Positions 12,108-23,660 of a stretch of 64,000 bases of DNA are shown here, piece after piece (the stretch's first letter is position 1; each line of letters starts with the position of its first letter). The position numbers and the translations under genes were made by a program. The DNA lies in NCBI GenBank assembly GCA_028274465.1, contig CM051455.1, positions 53,772,738 to 53,836,737 of the forward strand, read 5' to 3'. The notes below the pieces were generated by a model. That model did not search any database. It saw only the letters and a list, made by a program, of their open reading frames with translations, and was not told the origin of the DNA. The stretch is from Plantago ovata. Lineage: Eukaryota; Streptophyta; Magnoliopsida; Lamiales; Plantaginaceae.

Positions 12108-12604
12108 TTGGCCAGAGCCGATGCACGTCTTTAATGTACCTGAGTTGAAAATTTCCCTGTCCGGAAATGCGCAATATTCTGTTGTTCGCAGCACAGCAAG
12201 AGGAGCTCCCTTCCGTTCTCTAACGGCCAGAGACACTATTGGAGACCTACCCCCTGTGGACAATGGTGCATCTAACACAACATTAGAGGTACTAATTAAT
12301 GTATTCCATTCAGACACTCTCTTTATCTTGCATACCAATTTCACTGTTAGGGTGCTAAGGACAGCCAGTTGTGATGTTCTTTTCAAGTTCTTTGTGCTCG
12401 GCACTCACAATTGCTTTCATGTTCTTTACTCTCCGCAGCATAAAAGTGAGCCTGTGTCCTAGTACCAGAAAAGAATTCGAGCTAGGCAAGATGGAGATAT
12501 TGAACGATTACATATCAAAAGAAATGAATGAGCTGAATCTACTTAGCTGCCAGCGGATACCCAAACGTCCCGGGGCCGATTGGCGTGATCTTCAGGAAGA
12601 GAAG
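12108..12604 (+). pseudogene. MET1-type DNA (cytosine-5) methyltransferase gene fragment with an intron
   Basis: The first exon (about 12108-12288) reads [19 protein letters not shown], then [19 protein letters not shown] and [13 protein letters not shown], the part of the MET1/DNMT1 catalytic domain before the target-recognition region. A 150-bp intron (12289 GT to AG 12438) keeps the frame. The second exon (12439-12604) reads KSEPVS, then TAG where MET1 proteins have Trp, then YQKRIR, a one-base frame shift, and ISKEMNELNL, QRIPKRPGADWRDL and QEEK, followed by a GT donor. The retained intron means it came from genomic DNA, not a cDNA. The rest of the catalytic domain is absent on both sides. 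Function: none expected. Recognition is from memory of conserved MET1 sequence. Confidence 0.85.
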
Positions 12605-13192
12605 GTATTAATGTTGCGAAATCTTAAATAAATAAGATTTTGAAACTCCTTGTAACATATTTGTACCTCGCGGTCCTGACATTAAATCAGGGGATGCACT
12701 TGGTGGTCATGTATCTTGTTGACTAATGCCAATCTTCTTAGGTCGAAATAGGGAGACAGGAGTGAGGCGTGACGGACGGAACCTGGACAATCCTTCCACA
12801 GTGGTGCTCTTGGTGAGGCTCATTTTGGTCATTGTTCTAGGCCTGTTGTTAGGACCAATTCTTCTTTATAGTGGAGGAGATGACATTTTCTTGATGTTGA
12901 CAGGCCCTGGAGGTGAGACCAGCTTAACTCGTACTAAGGACTTCCGGATTTTGACGAAGGCTAGATGGCTTTAAGACGTCTTCGAGCAGATTGGACATTT
13001 TTTAATATCATAGAAAATTAACTTCCTCAAAAACATATATATCCAAATAGAAAAAAGTCTGTTTATTTGAATCCCTTCCCTCTCTTTGATATACATCGAA
13101 CTTCCAGTACTCATGAGAATTACAAAACATCTGAACTTAAAAATACATATCGTTTATTTTGTCTTCAGTCAAACCTAGAAAGACTTCCAGGC
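12605..13192. other. Spacer after the MET1 fragment
   Basis: Starts inside what would be the next MET1 intron. No further MET1 exon could be recognised. An 82-codon + frame at 12726-12974 has a hydrophobic middle but matches nothing I know. Confidence 0.4.
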
Positions 13193-15083
13193 CTAGATTT
13201 TCTTCAGGATCAACTGCGCTCCAAATTGAGGTAGAAGTGATAACACCATATCAGGAGCATGTGCATAAGATGGCGAAAGCTCGAATGAATATTTTTGTAA
13301 AATCATCGCTAGTGCCATTTTCGCCTCTAGCATAGCGAAATTCTGTCCAACGCATGTACGAGGCCCTGCCCCAAATGGGAAGTACGAGAGCTGCCCTTTT
13401 GTCGCCTGTGCAATCCCTTCGCTAAACCTCTCCGGTTTGAACTCCTTTGCATCATCACCCCAGTATATAGAATCATGGTGCAGCAAGATTGTGGGAATGA
13501 AGAACTCCACTCCTGCTGGTAGGGTCAATTTTCCTATTGTTGTTTCCTGGTGAATGGTACGCGTAAGCAGCGTAACTGATGGATATAATCTTAGAACTTC
13601 ATGAAAGATCATGGCTACCTGTATGAAATAGCAGTATTTTCAAAAGAATGAACAACTTGTTCTTAATTTTGACATGTTAATTTTTAAGAGAACACAAAAG
13701 ACTACTTCATTATAACTTACAATTTTCAACTGGTTCAGCTCCTCATAATCTGCTTTGCCACTTCCAAAAACTTGCATAACTTCCTGTCTCGCACGATCCT
13801 GCCACTCTGAATGCACACTCAACATTTTATCATAGTCCAAATGAGCAATGAGGATATCGTCTCTTGACCAGCAATGTAGAAAAGCTTACACTCGTCAACC
13901 ACATCTTTCAAGCTCATTCCAAATCCATGTCCATTATTCTGCATCTCATTGTAATTCAAATCTAACAGTATTCCCAATAAGTCATCCGATTTCGCCGCCC
14001 CTGTTTCAATCAACTCAATCCTTTTGTTAATTAGTCCTATTACAGATGAATCAACTTCCATTGCCACTTGCTTCATCCTTCTATTTGTTTTCGTAGGCAA
14101 GAATCTGCGATGAATTTTAGGGGAAAAAAAACTATAAAAATCTGGCATTTGTTCAATTCACTAGAATCGATGAAGTAATTAATATATATAATAATTACCT
14201 CCATCCAGGGATGTAACGCTTGAGGGTATGCATGAGAAGTCCACCTTGTTCTTTCTGAAGTTGGAATATCTTTCGTCCTTCTTCATAATTACTGCCGAAT
14301 GCAGTACGTGAAATCGCATCACTTGTCAGTGCTTGAAGATAAGGATACACATCCAGTTCGCACGATCCTTCACTCGGTACAATCTCTTCCCATTTTCTTA
14401 GCATGTCACAGCAGGACTCATGAAAGGATGGAAGCATATGCTGCACCAAAGGAAGTCAATGTCATGTCATGTCCTGAAATTCGATAACTTCATACATGTA
14501 TTACCTTGAGTTTCTCAAGATGAAAAGCAGGATTAATAAACTTTCTGTGCTTGGCCCATTTATCGGTCTCGTAGACTGCTACTCCTTGTGCTATCAGTTT
14601 GACTAATGGATGCTTAGGCTTCTGAAACACATAATTCCTCGCTAACATCTCTTTGATCATCTCAGGATTTGTGATCAGAACTGTTGGTTTTGTACCAGAC
14701 CACACAAAGCAATTATGTCCTGGCGGGAATGTACAGGGATATTCCAAGAGTTAGCATCATCATATGAAGTAGAGAATCATAAATTTATGCATTTACTACT
14801 ACATACCATATTTTTTAAGAGAATGATTCATGAAGGGCATGACTCTAGCCACAAAATCATTGGAGAACCTAATAGGCTTGGAGTGAGCTTCTTTATCCAT
14901 TGTAGCCATTTCTCTGTAGTCTCCAACCAAAAATTTGTAACAATTTCCATCAAAACCTTGCTGCCTCAAGCATTTTTCGAGTTTTCTTGGCTGAAGCCAA
15001 ACCGAGTCGATGATTTTCCGTGCAAAGGACAATACAATAAATGCACTAACAAGTATCAGTAAACTTTGCACTACTAGGTCCAT
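13193..15083 (-). pseudogene. CYP72A-like cytochrome P450, copy 3, one frameshift
   Basis: Exons 15083-14807, 14719-14505, 14440-14199, 14104-13721 and 13618-13193 align one to one with copy 2. The protein starts MDLVVQSLLILVSAFIVLSF and keeps AGQETISSL, EVLRLYP, PERF and the haem loop [14 protein letters not shown]. Exon 4 is 384 nt against 382 nt in copy 2. The two extra bases lie just after the I-helix (near 13826-13832), where copy 2 has ATTTTG and this copy has ATAAAATG, and they bring in a TGA. Downstream the frame resumes as [18 protein letters not shown]. Exon 3 is one codon shorter than in copy 2 ([11 protein letters not shown]), without harm to the frame. All splice sites look usable, so a transcript ending before the haem loop is possible. 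Confidence 0.85.
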
Positions 15084-15362
15084 TCACTTCTATTTATAAA
15101 AGTGGTAATTCCTATGGCAATAACAATAGTAGTAGGAAAGAAGATTGGTGGATTGGAGTAATACTTTTTCCACTTTGATGATTGTGTGCATGAAAAGAAT
15201 AGTACTACTAATGAACTAATACTAATGGGAATTTAAAGGAAGAATTGAAGAAAGCGTGTTGATGTCTTCTCCTATTCACGTTTTCTTAACATTAGTTGGG
15301 AGTTGAGAGGAGTAAAAGATTATGTAGGATGTGAATCCATAGCAGCAGCCAGCAGAGAAGGT

Positions 15363-15388
15363 TATATATATATACTTGCTTAATTACC
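15363..15388 (-). promoter_or_regulatory. Conserved TATA block upstream of P450 copy 3
   Basis: On the - strand, AATTAAGCAAGTATATATAT matches the block at 11638-11665. Here it lies about 285 bp before the ATG, against about 95 bp in copy 2, so the intervening leader has changed length. Confidence 0.45.
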
Positions 15389-15939
15389 AAGAACCTTTCC
15401 TTTTCTTTTGATTTTTTTAATATATATTTAGTTATTTATTTTTGGTTCTAGCCTAGGATTCTCGAAGAGGGATTTGGGACTAGGACATGGACTAGTAATA
15501 GTAGTATGAGTGTATGACTAGTCCACAACAACTTTAGTTGGACTTAATTAGTTGAAACTTCATTTCAATTCTTTGTCTTTTAGTTTTAGACTACTATCTT
15601 TAAGAAATTTCCTTTCAATGTAGAGGACTACAGGGAAAGTAGGTTCACACTGCACCTGTTGAGAAGCATACTTTTCTGCGTGTAGCTTCACAGCAATGAT
15701 CCTAATTATAGTGAAGCAGCACATGTATAGGTAGTCAATATGCACAGCAACTGAAGTACTGAACTGAACGGCCATAGTGTTCTTCATTACCCCAGGAGAG
15801 AATCATACAGTGATGATCAAGAAAGAGACACAAATGTCTAGCGTTCTAAATCTATCAATAAGTGTAACGCCTGATTGTTACGAACGCACTGTGAACCGTT
15901 GGGAAATGTTGAAAAACATCCTAACAGGCTTCATCTTCA

Positions 15940-16130
15940 TCACAACAGAGTAAAACAGTCTTTTATTTTACTTAATTCTTCACGAACAACTTCTCTACTT
16001 GAAATGATGACAGCCTGGGTCTAAGGTAGTCAAATATGACTTCTTCCAAACGATTCAAGACACACGATGGTACAGGATCAATCGAACCATAACCCATATC
16101 TTGATTCCAGGAATAATGGTATCAAATTGG
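15940..16130 (-). pseudogene. FBD-domain tail fragment of an F-box gene (a)
   Basis: The - strand reads PVPSCVLNRLEEVIFDYL and SSFQVEKLFVKN and then stops. This matches the start of the last exon of the intact F-box/FBD genes at 26746 and 40205 (SIPSCLLHHLEK, FQLEKFLLK). No F-box or LRR part is nearby, so it is a gene scrap. Confidence 0.6.
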
Positions 16131-16299
16131 TTGTAATTAACTCCCCTTCATCTGTTATAAGTTTGAAAAAAAAAAAAAGTGGCATTGCATTATTCTGAGT
16201 TACATAGAAGCTACGTTAATTTAGAGAAGAGAGACAAATAGCACCTTCAAATTTAAATTTATAACACCTGTTCAGGCCCATGCATTTAGTCATCGGGCA

Positions 16300-16620
16300 T
16301 ACTTACAGAATAGATACTGAGTTAATTGAGAGAAGAGAGACAAATATATAGCACCCGAAATCTGCTACAACATCGGCAGAACATTTAGGAAATGTTGACA
16401 GCAACTCAACAAAATCATCCTTGGATATATATTCTGTTGCTATAGGCAGTTTGTCAACATGATAACATGAACCGTCTTTATTTTTTACTCCATTTTTCAA
16501 GGAGAACTTCTCAATCTGAAATGTCGAAGCAATGCAGCCACAGTAGTTGAATGTGACTTTCTCCAACTATTCAAGAGACATGATGGTATAGCATTAACCG
16601 CTTCATAATCAAAGCTCCTC
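16300..16620 (-). pseudogene. FBD-domain tail fragment of an F-box gene (b)
   Basis: The - strand reads FDYEAVNAIPSCLLN, then a frame change near 16568, then LEKVTFNYCGCIASTFQIEK, FSLKNGVKNK and ELLSTFPKCSADV. This is the last exon of the family whose intact copies end in FPKCSTRLTI or FPRSSRWLRI. The frameshift and missing upstream exons make it a pseudogene fragment. Confidence 0.65.
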
Positions 16621-17384
16621 TGTCAAATAATGTATGTAAAAGGCATACCACATTCAATATTAGAGATTTAGAGTATTAGTACGTCAGCATTAAAATCGCT
16701 CAGATCCAGCTTTTCCAGCTAGCTCTTGAAACCTTGGAAGAGAAGAAAACCTTGTTACGTTCCCCTGATAACCTTGGAAGAGTTAATAAAATTCAATGAC
16801 AGTGAAGGCAAAGGCCTAAAGCATTTTACGCATTATAATTAGTTCACTTAGTTGAAACAAGACACTGAGTGTGCAAACTTGAATCAAAACCTCAACTCCC
16901 CCAAATTTTATCTTAGTCAGAATTAACCGTGAGTTAGAACTAGGATAAAACTAACCCACAAACACTTCATAATCAAACTTATAAAAGCTCCCCTGTCCAG
17001 AAAACAGAAAATTGGCAGGTTACGTTTAATCTATGGAGGAGATGTGGAATACTTTTGCCAGCCTACCACAAATCTTTGCAGGTTACCTTTAACGTTTTCC
17101 GTTTTAATTGTTCATGGAAACGGATTCACACCGGAACCAATATTTTTGAATTAAATAGAAGAGTTTATGCGTTAACTGACCTGCAAATTACTCGGCTAAG
17201 CATTCGGTTCCACTGTTCATAACCTCTTGTGATTACTTGTAAACATATTGAAATGTCTTCATTTTTTGTTCTCTAATTAAGAACGTGGAGCAGTCTAATA
17301 TTCACAAACTCATGCGAAAATTGAGACTTCAGTAGAAACATTAACAAGTGACTAAACATATCAAGAATGGAGTAAACTAAAGAT
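16621..17384. other. Intergenic spacer
   Basis: No gene supported. It lies downstream of the receptor kinase gene and will contain its 3' UTR. Confidence 0.4.
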
Positions 17385-20300
17385 CTACTCTATTTGGTTA
17401 AGTTTAACAAGAATCTTCTTGAGCCCAAACAGAACATCTTGGATATTAGGCCTCTTCTCTGGAGCATCTTCAGTACATTCTAACGCTAGTTCCACGATTG
17501 ACTTCACGCACTCCTCTATGTGGGAGCCACCGGAACCTTCTTCCAAATTCAGCAGTTTATCATCAACAATTTCCATTGTATTACTTGGATATGATTCATG
17601 CACCCATTTGTTCAGGGGTAAGTCTTCCAGAAATAGCTTATCAGTAGGCTTCTTTCCAGTAAATGTTTCCATCAACATAATGCCATAGCTGTAAATGTCT
17701 GTTGTTGTCGACACTATTCCTGATGACCCATACTCTGCCAAGTCATGAGTGTGAATTATATATTAGTCCAACATATGCAGTTAATAAATATGTAAACTGC
17801 GATACATAATTCAGCATTGATCAAGATTACTTGATCAAGATATGCATTGATCAAGATTACTTGAGTGAAAAATGATTACCTGGTGCCATGTATCCGATTG
17901 TACCCAAAGTTCTGGTCTGCTCTATCCTTTGATTTTCCACCAGGAGCTTCGCAATTCCAAAGTCCCCTACGTGAGCTACCATATATTCATCCAAAAGAAC
18001 GTTGCTCGGCTTCAAATCACAATGTACAACGGGGTTGGAATATCCATGATGAAGGTACTCAATTGCAGAACCCACATCTATCATAATTTGCAATCTCTGA
18101 TCAAAGTTCAACCCGATGTCATGGGAATGGAGCCACTTATCAAGGTTCCCATTCGCCATATATTCCATCACCAGTGCTTTAAATTCTAGGTTAGAGCAAC
18201 TAGTAATGATCTTGATAAGATTTCTGTGTCGGATGCTCCTCAGTATTCCACACTCTATGTCAAAGCTCTTGAAAGCACCTTGCACTTCTAAATTGAAAAC
18301 CTTCACAGCTGCGACCATTTGACCAGAAAATACTGCCTTGTATACAGAGCCAATGCCTCCTTTTCCAATCAAATTCCCATTATCTAGGTTGTTCGTTGCT
18401 TGAAGAATGTCATAGTATGAAATCCTCTCATGTGTGATTCCAAGAGGTGAATCGGTCATAGGGGTGGATCTTTTCTTTCTACGACGACATTTGAGCAACA
18501 AGAGGATTACAAGTGCAGCTATTATAACAGAAGCGAATGAGGGGAAACCATATCTGAAAATTGTGTGAAGCCTGTCATTTCTCCTTGAAGAGTTGGAAGT
18601 ATTACATGGCTCAACACCAAATCGAGATGGTCCACACAAACCACTATTACCCATGAAAAGCCTTGAGCTGAAGTTCCAAAAACGACCTCCATCTGGGATT
18701 TCTCCAGTAAGTTCATTGAATGAGACATTGAAGTAATCAAGATACAGAAGGTTCTCCAAGGACTTTGGAATCGTACCAGAAAGATTGTTTTGGGATATGT
18801 CCAAATACTCCAAGGCATAAAGATTGGTGAAAGACGAAGGAATAGAGCCATTCAACATGTTATTTTGCAACTGTAGATCGGTTAGCCTCTGAAGATTACT
18901 GATAGCATCTGGAATGTTCCCAGAGAAATGATTACCATCAAGGTACAATGTCTGCAAGCTTCTAAGGTTTCCTAGCTCATTCGGCAAAGAACCATGAAAA
19001 TGATTATTCCACAAGGAAAAATCTTGAATCCGGAAGTTAGACCACAAAGTCGAAGGAATGGTGGAATTGAATGAATTGTTGTATAGAAAGAGTTGTCTCA
19101 GGGAAGTAAGATTTCCTATACACCATGGTAGGTGTCCAGAGAGACTGTTTCCCCCTAAACTTGCTTGAGAAAGATTTTCTAGGCTGCAGAGACTTGCAGG
19201 TAGTGAACCATGCAAATTATTAACAGACAGATGTAAGAATTGCAAGTTTCTTAAATTTCCCAGGGTGGCGGGAATCTCTCCAGCTAGGTAATTTCTTCCT
19301 AAGCGTAACGAAATCAAACTACTTAGGTTACCAATCTCACTAGGAATTCTGCCAGTGAGACTGCAACGTCCCATTAGAAATTGTTCTAAGGAGTTAGAGA
19401 GGTTGCCCACGGATATGGGTAAAGCATCTGTAATGAGGTTGGACGATATTTGCAAAACAGTAAGATTTCTGCAATTCGTTAAAGAAGTTAGAAAGTCTTC
19501 CTCAGGTATGGAGAGGTCATTTGTGAACTGATTTGACGCAATTCGAAGGCGTTGTAGTTGGCGCAAGTTTCCAAGATTTATTGGGACAAGCCCGGTGAAA
19601 GAGTTACTGCCGATACTGAGAGAAATTAGGTGTGATAGATTGGCAATGGTATTGGGTATTTCTCCTGAAAAGTTGTTTACTCCAAGGTATAAAAACTCAA
19701 TGTTCGGCAGCAACATGTCTATGGAAGGTGGTATGGTGCCAAAGAGTTCATTCTGTGTGAGAGAAAGTATTTGCAGTCGAGTGAGGTTGAAAATCGAAGG
19801 TGGTAGTTCACCGTTCAGTCTGTTGACTCCAATACTCAGAAGCGTTAATTTGGATAAACGTCCCAGTTCTGAAGGAACAGTGCCTTCAAAACCATTTGGA
19901 CCCAAGCGATTTTCACTCAAGTCTAGTATTACCAAATTTGACAAGTTACCGATTGAGGGTGGAATAGAACCTATAAAGTATAACCAATACAAGTCTACAT
20001 TTGGCATAATGCAAGCATGAAATAAATTTGAATGTAATGATTTAAAAATGAAGGAAATATGTTACCTGTCAGCAAATTACGGCTTAGATCAAGTGTCTGC
20101 AACTGCTGCAAATTTGTAATTTCCATTGGCAAACTTCCAGAATAATTATTCATGGACAAAGAAATAACCCTCAGCTCTGCACAATTTGACCAGCCCCTGG
20201 AAATTTCTCCAGAAAATTGATTCATTGAAAACCATAGCTCTCGTAACCTAGACGAAGGAGGACATATCTCTGGCGGAAGATTGCCTCTTAAGTTATTATA

Positions 20301-20783
20301 AGCCAGATCCATTATTTCCAGATTCTGTAACAATCCTAGAGATGGAGGAACATTACCACTCAGCTGATTAACGCTCATTCTTAGTTCACGAAGGCGAAAC
20401 AGATTCCCGATTGTGTCTGGGATCATGCCAGTGAAGCTGTTGTTTCGTATGTCTAAGTAGGTGAGGAATGAAAGGTTACCGATTTGAGGTGAAATTGTTC
20501 CCGTTAATTCGAAATCGAAAAGGTTGAGGGCTGTGACTCTTTGTGTCCTGGGGCTGCAAGTGATGCCAGTCCAAGTGCAGAATGAGGTGCCCTGTGACCA
20601 GTTGGTGGTTATAATATTGTTTGGGTCGAAAGTTATGAACGATTTGATCGATAAAAGAGTCGATTCTTCGGTGGTGGCAATGAGTGATTGAGCTGTGGAA
20701 AAGGTTATTACGGAAGATAAATGTAACCAAATGATAATGAGCAGCACCAGTAGCATTGCTGTAATAGAATGCTTTTCTGCCAT
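17385..20783 (-). CDS. LRR receptor-like serine/threonine kinase, subfamily XII type (1052 aa)
   Basis: Exons 20783-20066, 19970-17880 and 17734-17385 total 3159 nt in frame. A signal peptide (about 1-32, LLVLLIIIWLHLSS) and an LRR N-terminal cap with CTWTGITC are followed by some twenty-odd plant LRRs of the xLxxNxLxGxIPxxIGNLxxL type. A transmembrane helix (about 712-735, VIIAALVILLLL, then a KCRRRKKR stop-transfer) leads to a kinase domain (about 756-1045). The kinase has the glycine loop GKGGIGSVY, VAAVK lysine, HCDLKPSN catalytic loop (non-RD), DFGIAKLL, and GTIGYMAPEYG rebuilt across the last intron. Non-RD LRR-XII kinases such as EFR, FLS2 and Xa21 are cell-surface receptors that often detect microbial patterns; the ligand here is unknown. 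Introns fall within the LRR array and after the activation segment. No lesion seen. Confidence 0.92.
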
Positions 20784-20807
20784 TCAAAGGTAGGTAAGTA
20801 TAATTTA

Positions 20808-21185
20808 GTACTCAGAATAATATATATGAGCCATGGTTTTAACTTTTAAAGGCTTTTGCTTCCAGGGAACTTCCTGGCCGTAACCTTGGCCTTAATGCAA
20901 GTTGTCAAGTAGGCATCAAGTGATATACTGGCATGTAATGTAAGTAAATGATTTGAACCTGACTCCGGATAGGGTTGTCAGGCTATCCAAATCAGTTTAC
21001 TGAGAACAATATATATGAGCCATGGCTTTAAAGGCTTTTGCTTCCAGGGAACTTCCTGGCGGTAACCTTAGCCTTAATGCATGTTGTCAAGTAGGCATCA
21101 AGTGGTATACTGGGATGTAAGTGAATCATTTGAACCTGACTCCGGAAAGTGTTGTCTATCCAATAATCCAAATCAGTTTACTTTA
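20808..21185. repeat. Tandem duplication (2 x 189 bp) upstream of the receptor kinase
   Basis: Two head-to-tail copies with period 189. Both contain AATATATATGAGCCATGG, CTTCCAGGGAACTTCCTGG, GTCAAGTAGGCATCAAGTG and TTTGAACCTGACTCCGGA. A third, more diverged piece is at 21303-21390. The first copy begins about 25 bp upstream of the kinase ATG and includes the likely TATA region, so the duplication covers the proximal promoter. Confidence 0.9.
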
Positions 21186-21409
21186 TTCATTAATAATTAA
21201 TTAAATCACATAAATTACAATAATTTAATATTTTTTTAATCAAATAAAGCCCCGGAAATACTTTATCTTTGTACCTCTCAAAGAGGAAAGGAAATACATA
21301 ACCACGGAACTTCCTAGCAAGTATATAGCCTTATCCTTATTGGGTGAGTGCCTTAATGCAAGTAGCCAAGTAGGCTTCAAGTTGATATACCCCCGGTCTC
21401 GAGCAGTTC

Positions 21410-21905
21410 CACCATTTAATTTTGGGCATATAAAATAAGGAGAAGAGTTAAATATTGAGTTATATTAATAGTGGGTGTTGCTTTTACTTTATGGAGGATT
21501 TGTGACCACAAAATGTGTTGATGGAATATGAAATTATTATAACCATGTCCAAATATGGCAAAGATGAAATGGTGTAACACTAACGGGATGCCAAAAATGG
21601 CTAAATGGTGCAACTGTTATGGGACGGAGGATGTATGTTCTGTTTTGGCAAAATGGTGCAACTGTTCTGTTCTGTAATTTATCCATTTTGTCTTTTTTCG
21701 ATCATCAATTTTTTATTTTGACTCATAATTACTCTTAAATTATAATAATAAAAATATTTAATAAAATTATATTATAAAAATATATAACCAAAATTTTGAT
21801 AATATAATTTTATTAAATATTTATCAATATAGTTTAAGAGTGACCAGGAAAGTTGGTGACGGAGAAAAATCAAACTAAGTAAGTTATAATGGGACAAAGT
21901 GATTG
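21410..21905. repeat. Nested MITE remnants
   Basis: ATGGGACGGAGGATGTA near 21625 and TTATAATGGGACAAAGTG near 21887 resemble MITE right ends. Repeated AAATGGTGCAACTGTT near 21603 and 21648, and an AT-rich arm pair around 21740-21830 (AAATATTTAATAAAATTATA and its complement), suggest two overlapping elements. Exact borders are unclear. Confidence 0.5.
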
Positions 21906-23204
21906 TATGCATGTCGGTATATATATACCGACATGCGATCAAACCCAGAAATCGAAATTAGGGGTGACAAAATCAAATATACATGATTATATATTTAGAC
22001 AGTTAGTGGGGACTAAAACTTCAAAACCGTAAACATTTTTAGGGGGGGCGGACGCCCCCTTATGCCCCGTTCCGCCCATGCCGACATGTAAGTGAATCAT
22101 TTAAACCTAGCCGTAATGTCAGAGATTCGGAGGAGCTTTTATAAAACACACTTACATGTAAAACTATAACATATTAAATTGTATCATGCAATTCAAGGTA
22201 AAAATCGTAACACCAACTCTTAGACTATACCACTTAATGTTATAATCATAATATTGTATCTTAAAACCATAACAAGGCAGTGGCCAGTGTGACATGCATT
22301 ACAAGCTAAATATATCTTTGACATTATTGAAAACAATAAGACCAACGGTTCAAAAATTAACCATAACATGATAATCTGCATTTTATTCACCAATGTTTGG
22401 GTATCCCCACCATCTATACTTTTTCCTCTTGGTGACATTCTTTTTATTTATTATTATATAGTATATTTTATCTTTTAAATCATATTTGTATTTTTTATTA
22501 AATATATGTACCGTGATAACAATGGCGTCCTTGCGAGAAATACTACTATTGCCCATAAGATGTATGTTCTGCATAGGATGTCTCGTGCTTCTGACAGTGG
22601 TATCGATGTTGATCCCTCTTAACCATGCTGTCAAAATTGCAGCACAGCTAAAGTGTGTAAGTCAGCATATACCGGGAGATGAGAGGCCCTACAAAGACCG
22701 TAGTTGTGAAGTCGATATAGTGTTGAGAAGAGACTTGAGTATCTAGCTACTTCACTGAGGTAATATGTGTCTCTTAAGATCTTCTGATGATTGAGACTTT
22801 ATCACCAAGTCTTCTGATAGTCTTCTGATTGCAAAATCTTTCCTTGTCTTGATAACTCTTGAAAGATTTTTTCCAAACTTCAAACTCTTCTTATATTCTT
22901 TCTGTCCACTGTCTTGACTCTACAGCCTCCAGACCTCCACACCACAACAACCTAAAAACATGGAACCAATTATGTCAAAATAATAAAAAGCAAAACTAAT
23001 AAATATAAAAAGTGTTCCAAAAACTTTACAGTGGTGTTTCACCAACACCAGTGTTATGATAATACAGGGAACAACACTGCGTTCTTGACACTTACAAACT
23101 TGACGTTAAAACCATAATATCATGTGATAGAACTATAAAATCCTTAAATTAAATTAAGTTCGGGTCACATCAGACCAGATCCACCATACTAAAAATTGAA
23201 AAAG
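21906..23204. other. Intergenic AT-rich spacer
   Basis: No gene supported. A GC-rich inverted stretch (GGGGGGCGGACGCCCCC) lies near 22043. Near 22080 TGTAAGTGAATCATTT echoes the 189-bp duplication upstream of the receptor kinase. Confidence 0.4.
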
Positions 23205-23660
23205 TCATACAAGTAAAAAAGGTTTTAAAATGCAAATCATCTCCATTATCAATATTTTCAACGAAGAGCAATTCGGAAAGCTGCAGGGAATGATGAGGTC
23301 ATTGTCATCACCATGTATAGAAAGTTGAAGCCTTTCAACATTGTCTCTCAAAAGAGCAGCATATATCAACGATTCCATACGACTTAAATCATGGTTGTTA
23401 TAGCATCTAAATGAGAGCTGAAGACTCCTTATACAGTGTAAGTGAACAAGTATCCTTTCAACAATGCTCACAAAGTTTGGCACAACCCTCTCTCGAGGAA
23501 GCACCATATATCTGATGTTCACATCATAAATTAAGGTCCACTTGAATTCCCACTCTTTGGACAAAACACGTGTACGCGTTGCATCCCTTACAGATAATTG
23601 ACTCAAGACACCGTCTGGTAAGCTGCTAATTCGATCTCCAGCACCACCACCATCACCACA
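23205..23660 (-). pseudogene. F-box/LRR gene fragment (5' half only)
   Basis: The - strand reads ISSLPDGVLSQLSVRDATR, TRVLSKEWEFKWTLIYDVN and then FVSIVERILVHLHCIRSLQL, SRMESLIYAALLRDNVERLQ and NCSSLKILIMEM before ending. It matches the first two thirds of exon 1 of the intact gene at 26746-28524, but about four residues of the F-box core (ILSCLP in the intact copy) are deleted and the LRR and FBD parts are missing. It is unlikely to bind SKP1. Confidence 0.8.

Noticed and set aside
12726-12974. 82-codon + frame with a hydrophobic middle, after the MET1 fragment
   Set aside because: No known domain, no continuation of MET1 exons and weak coding signs. The KDFRILTKA likeness to a MET1 motif is too short to count.
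22383-22746. Overlapping frames on both strands around 22.4-22.7 kb
   Set aside because: Neither matches a family I can name. The - strand one lacks a clear start and both are short.
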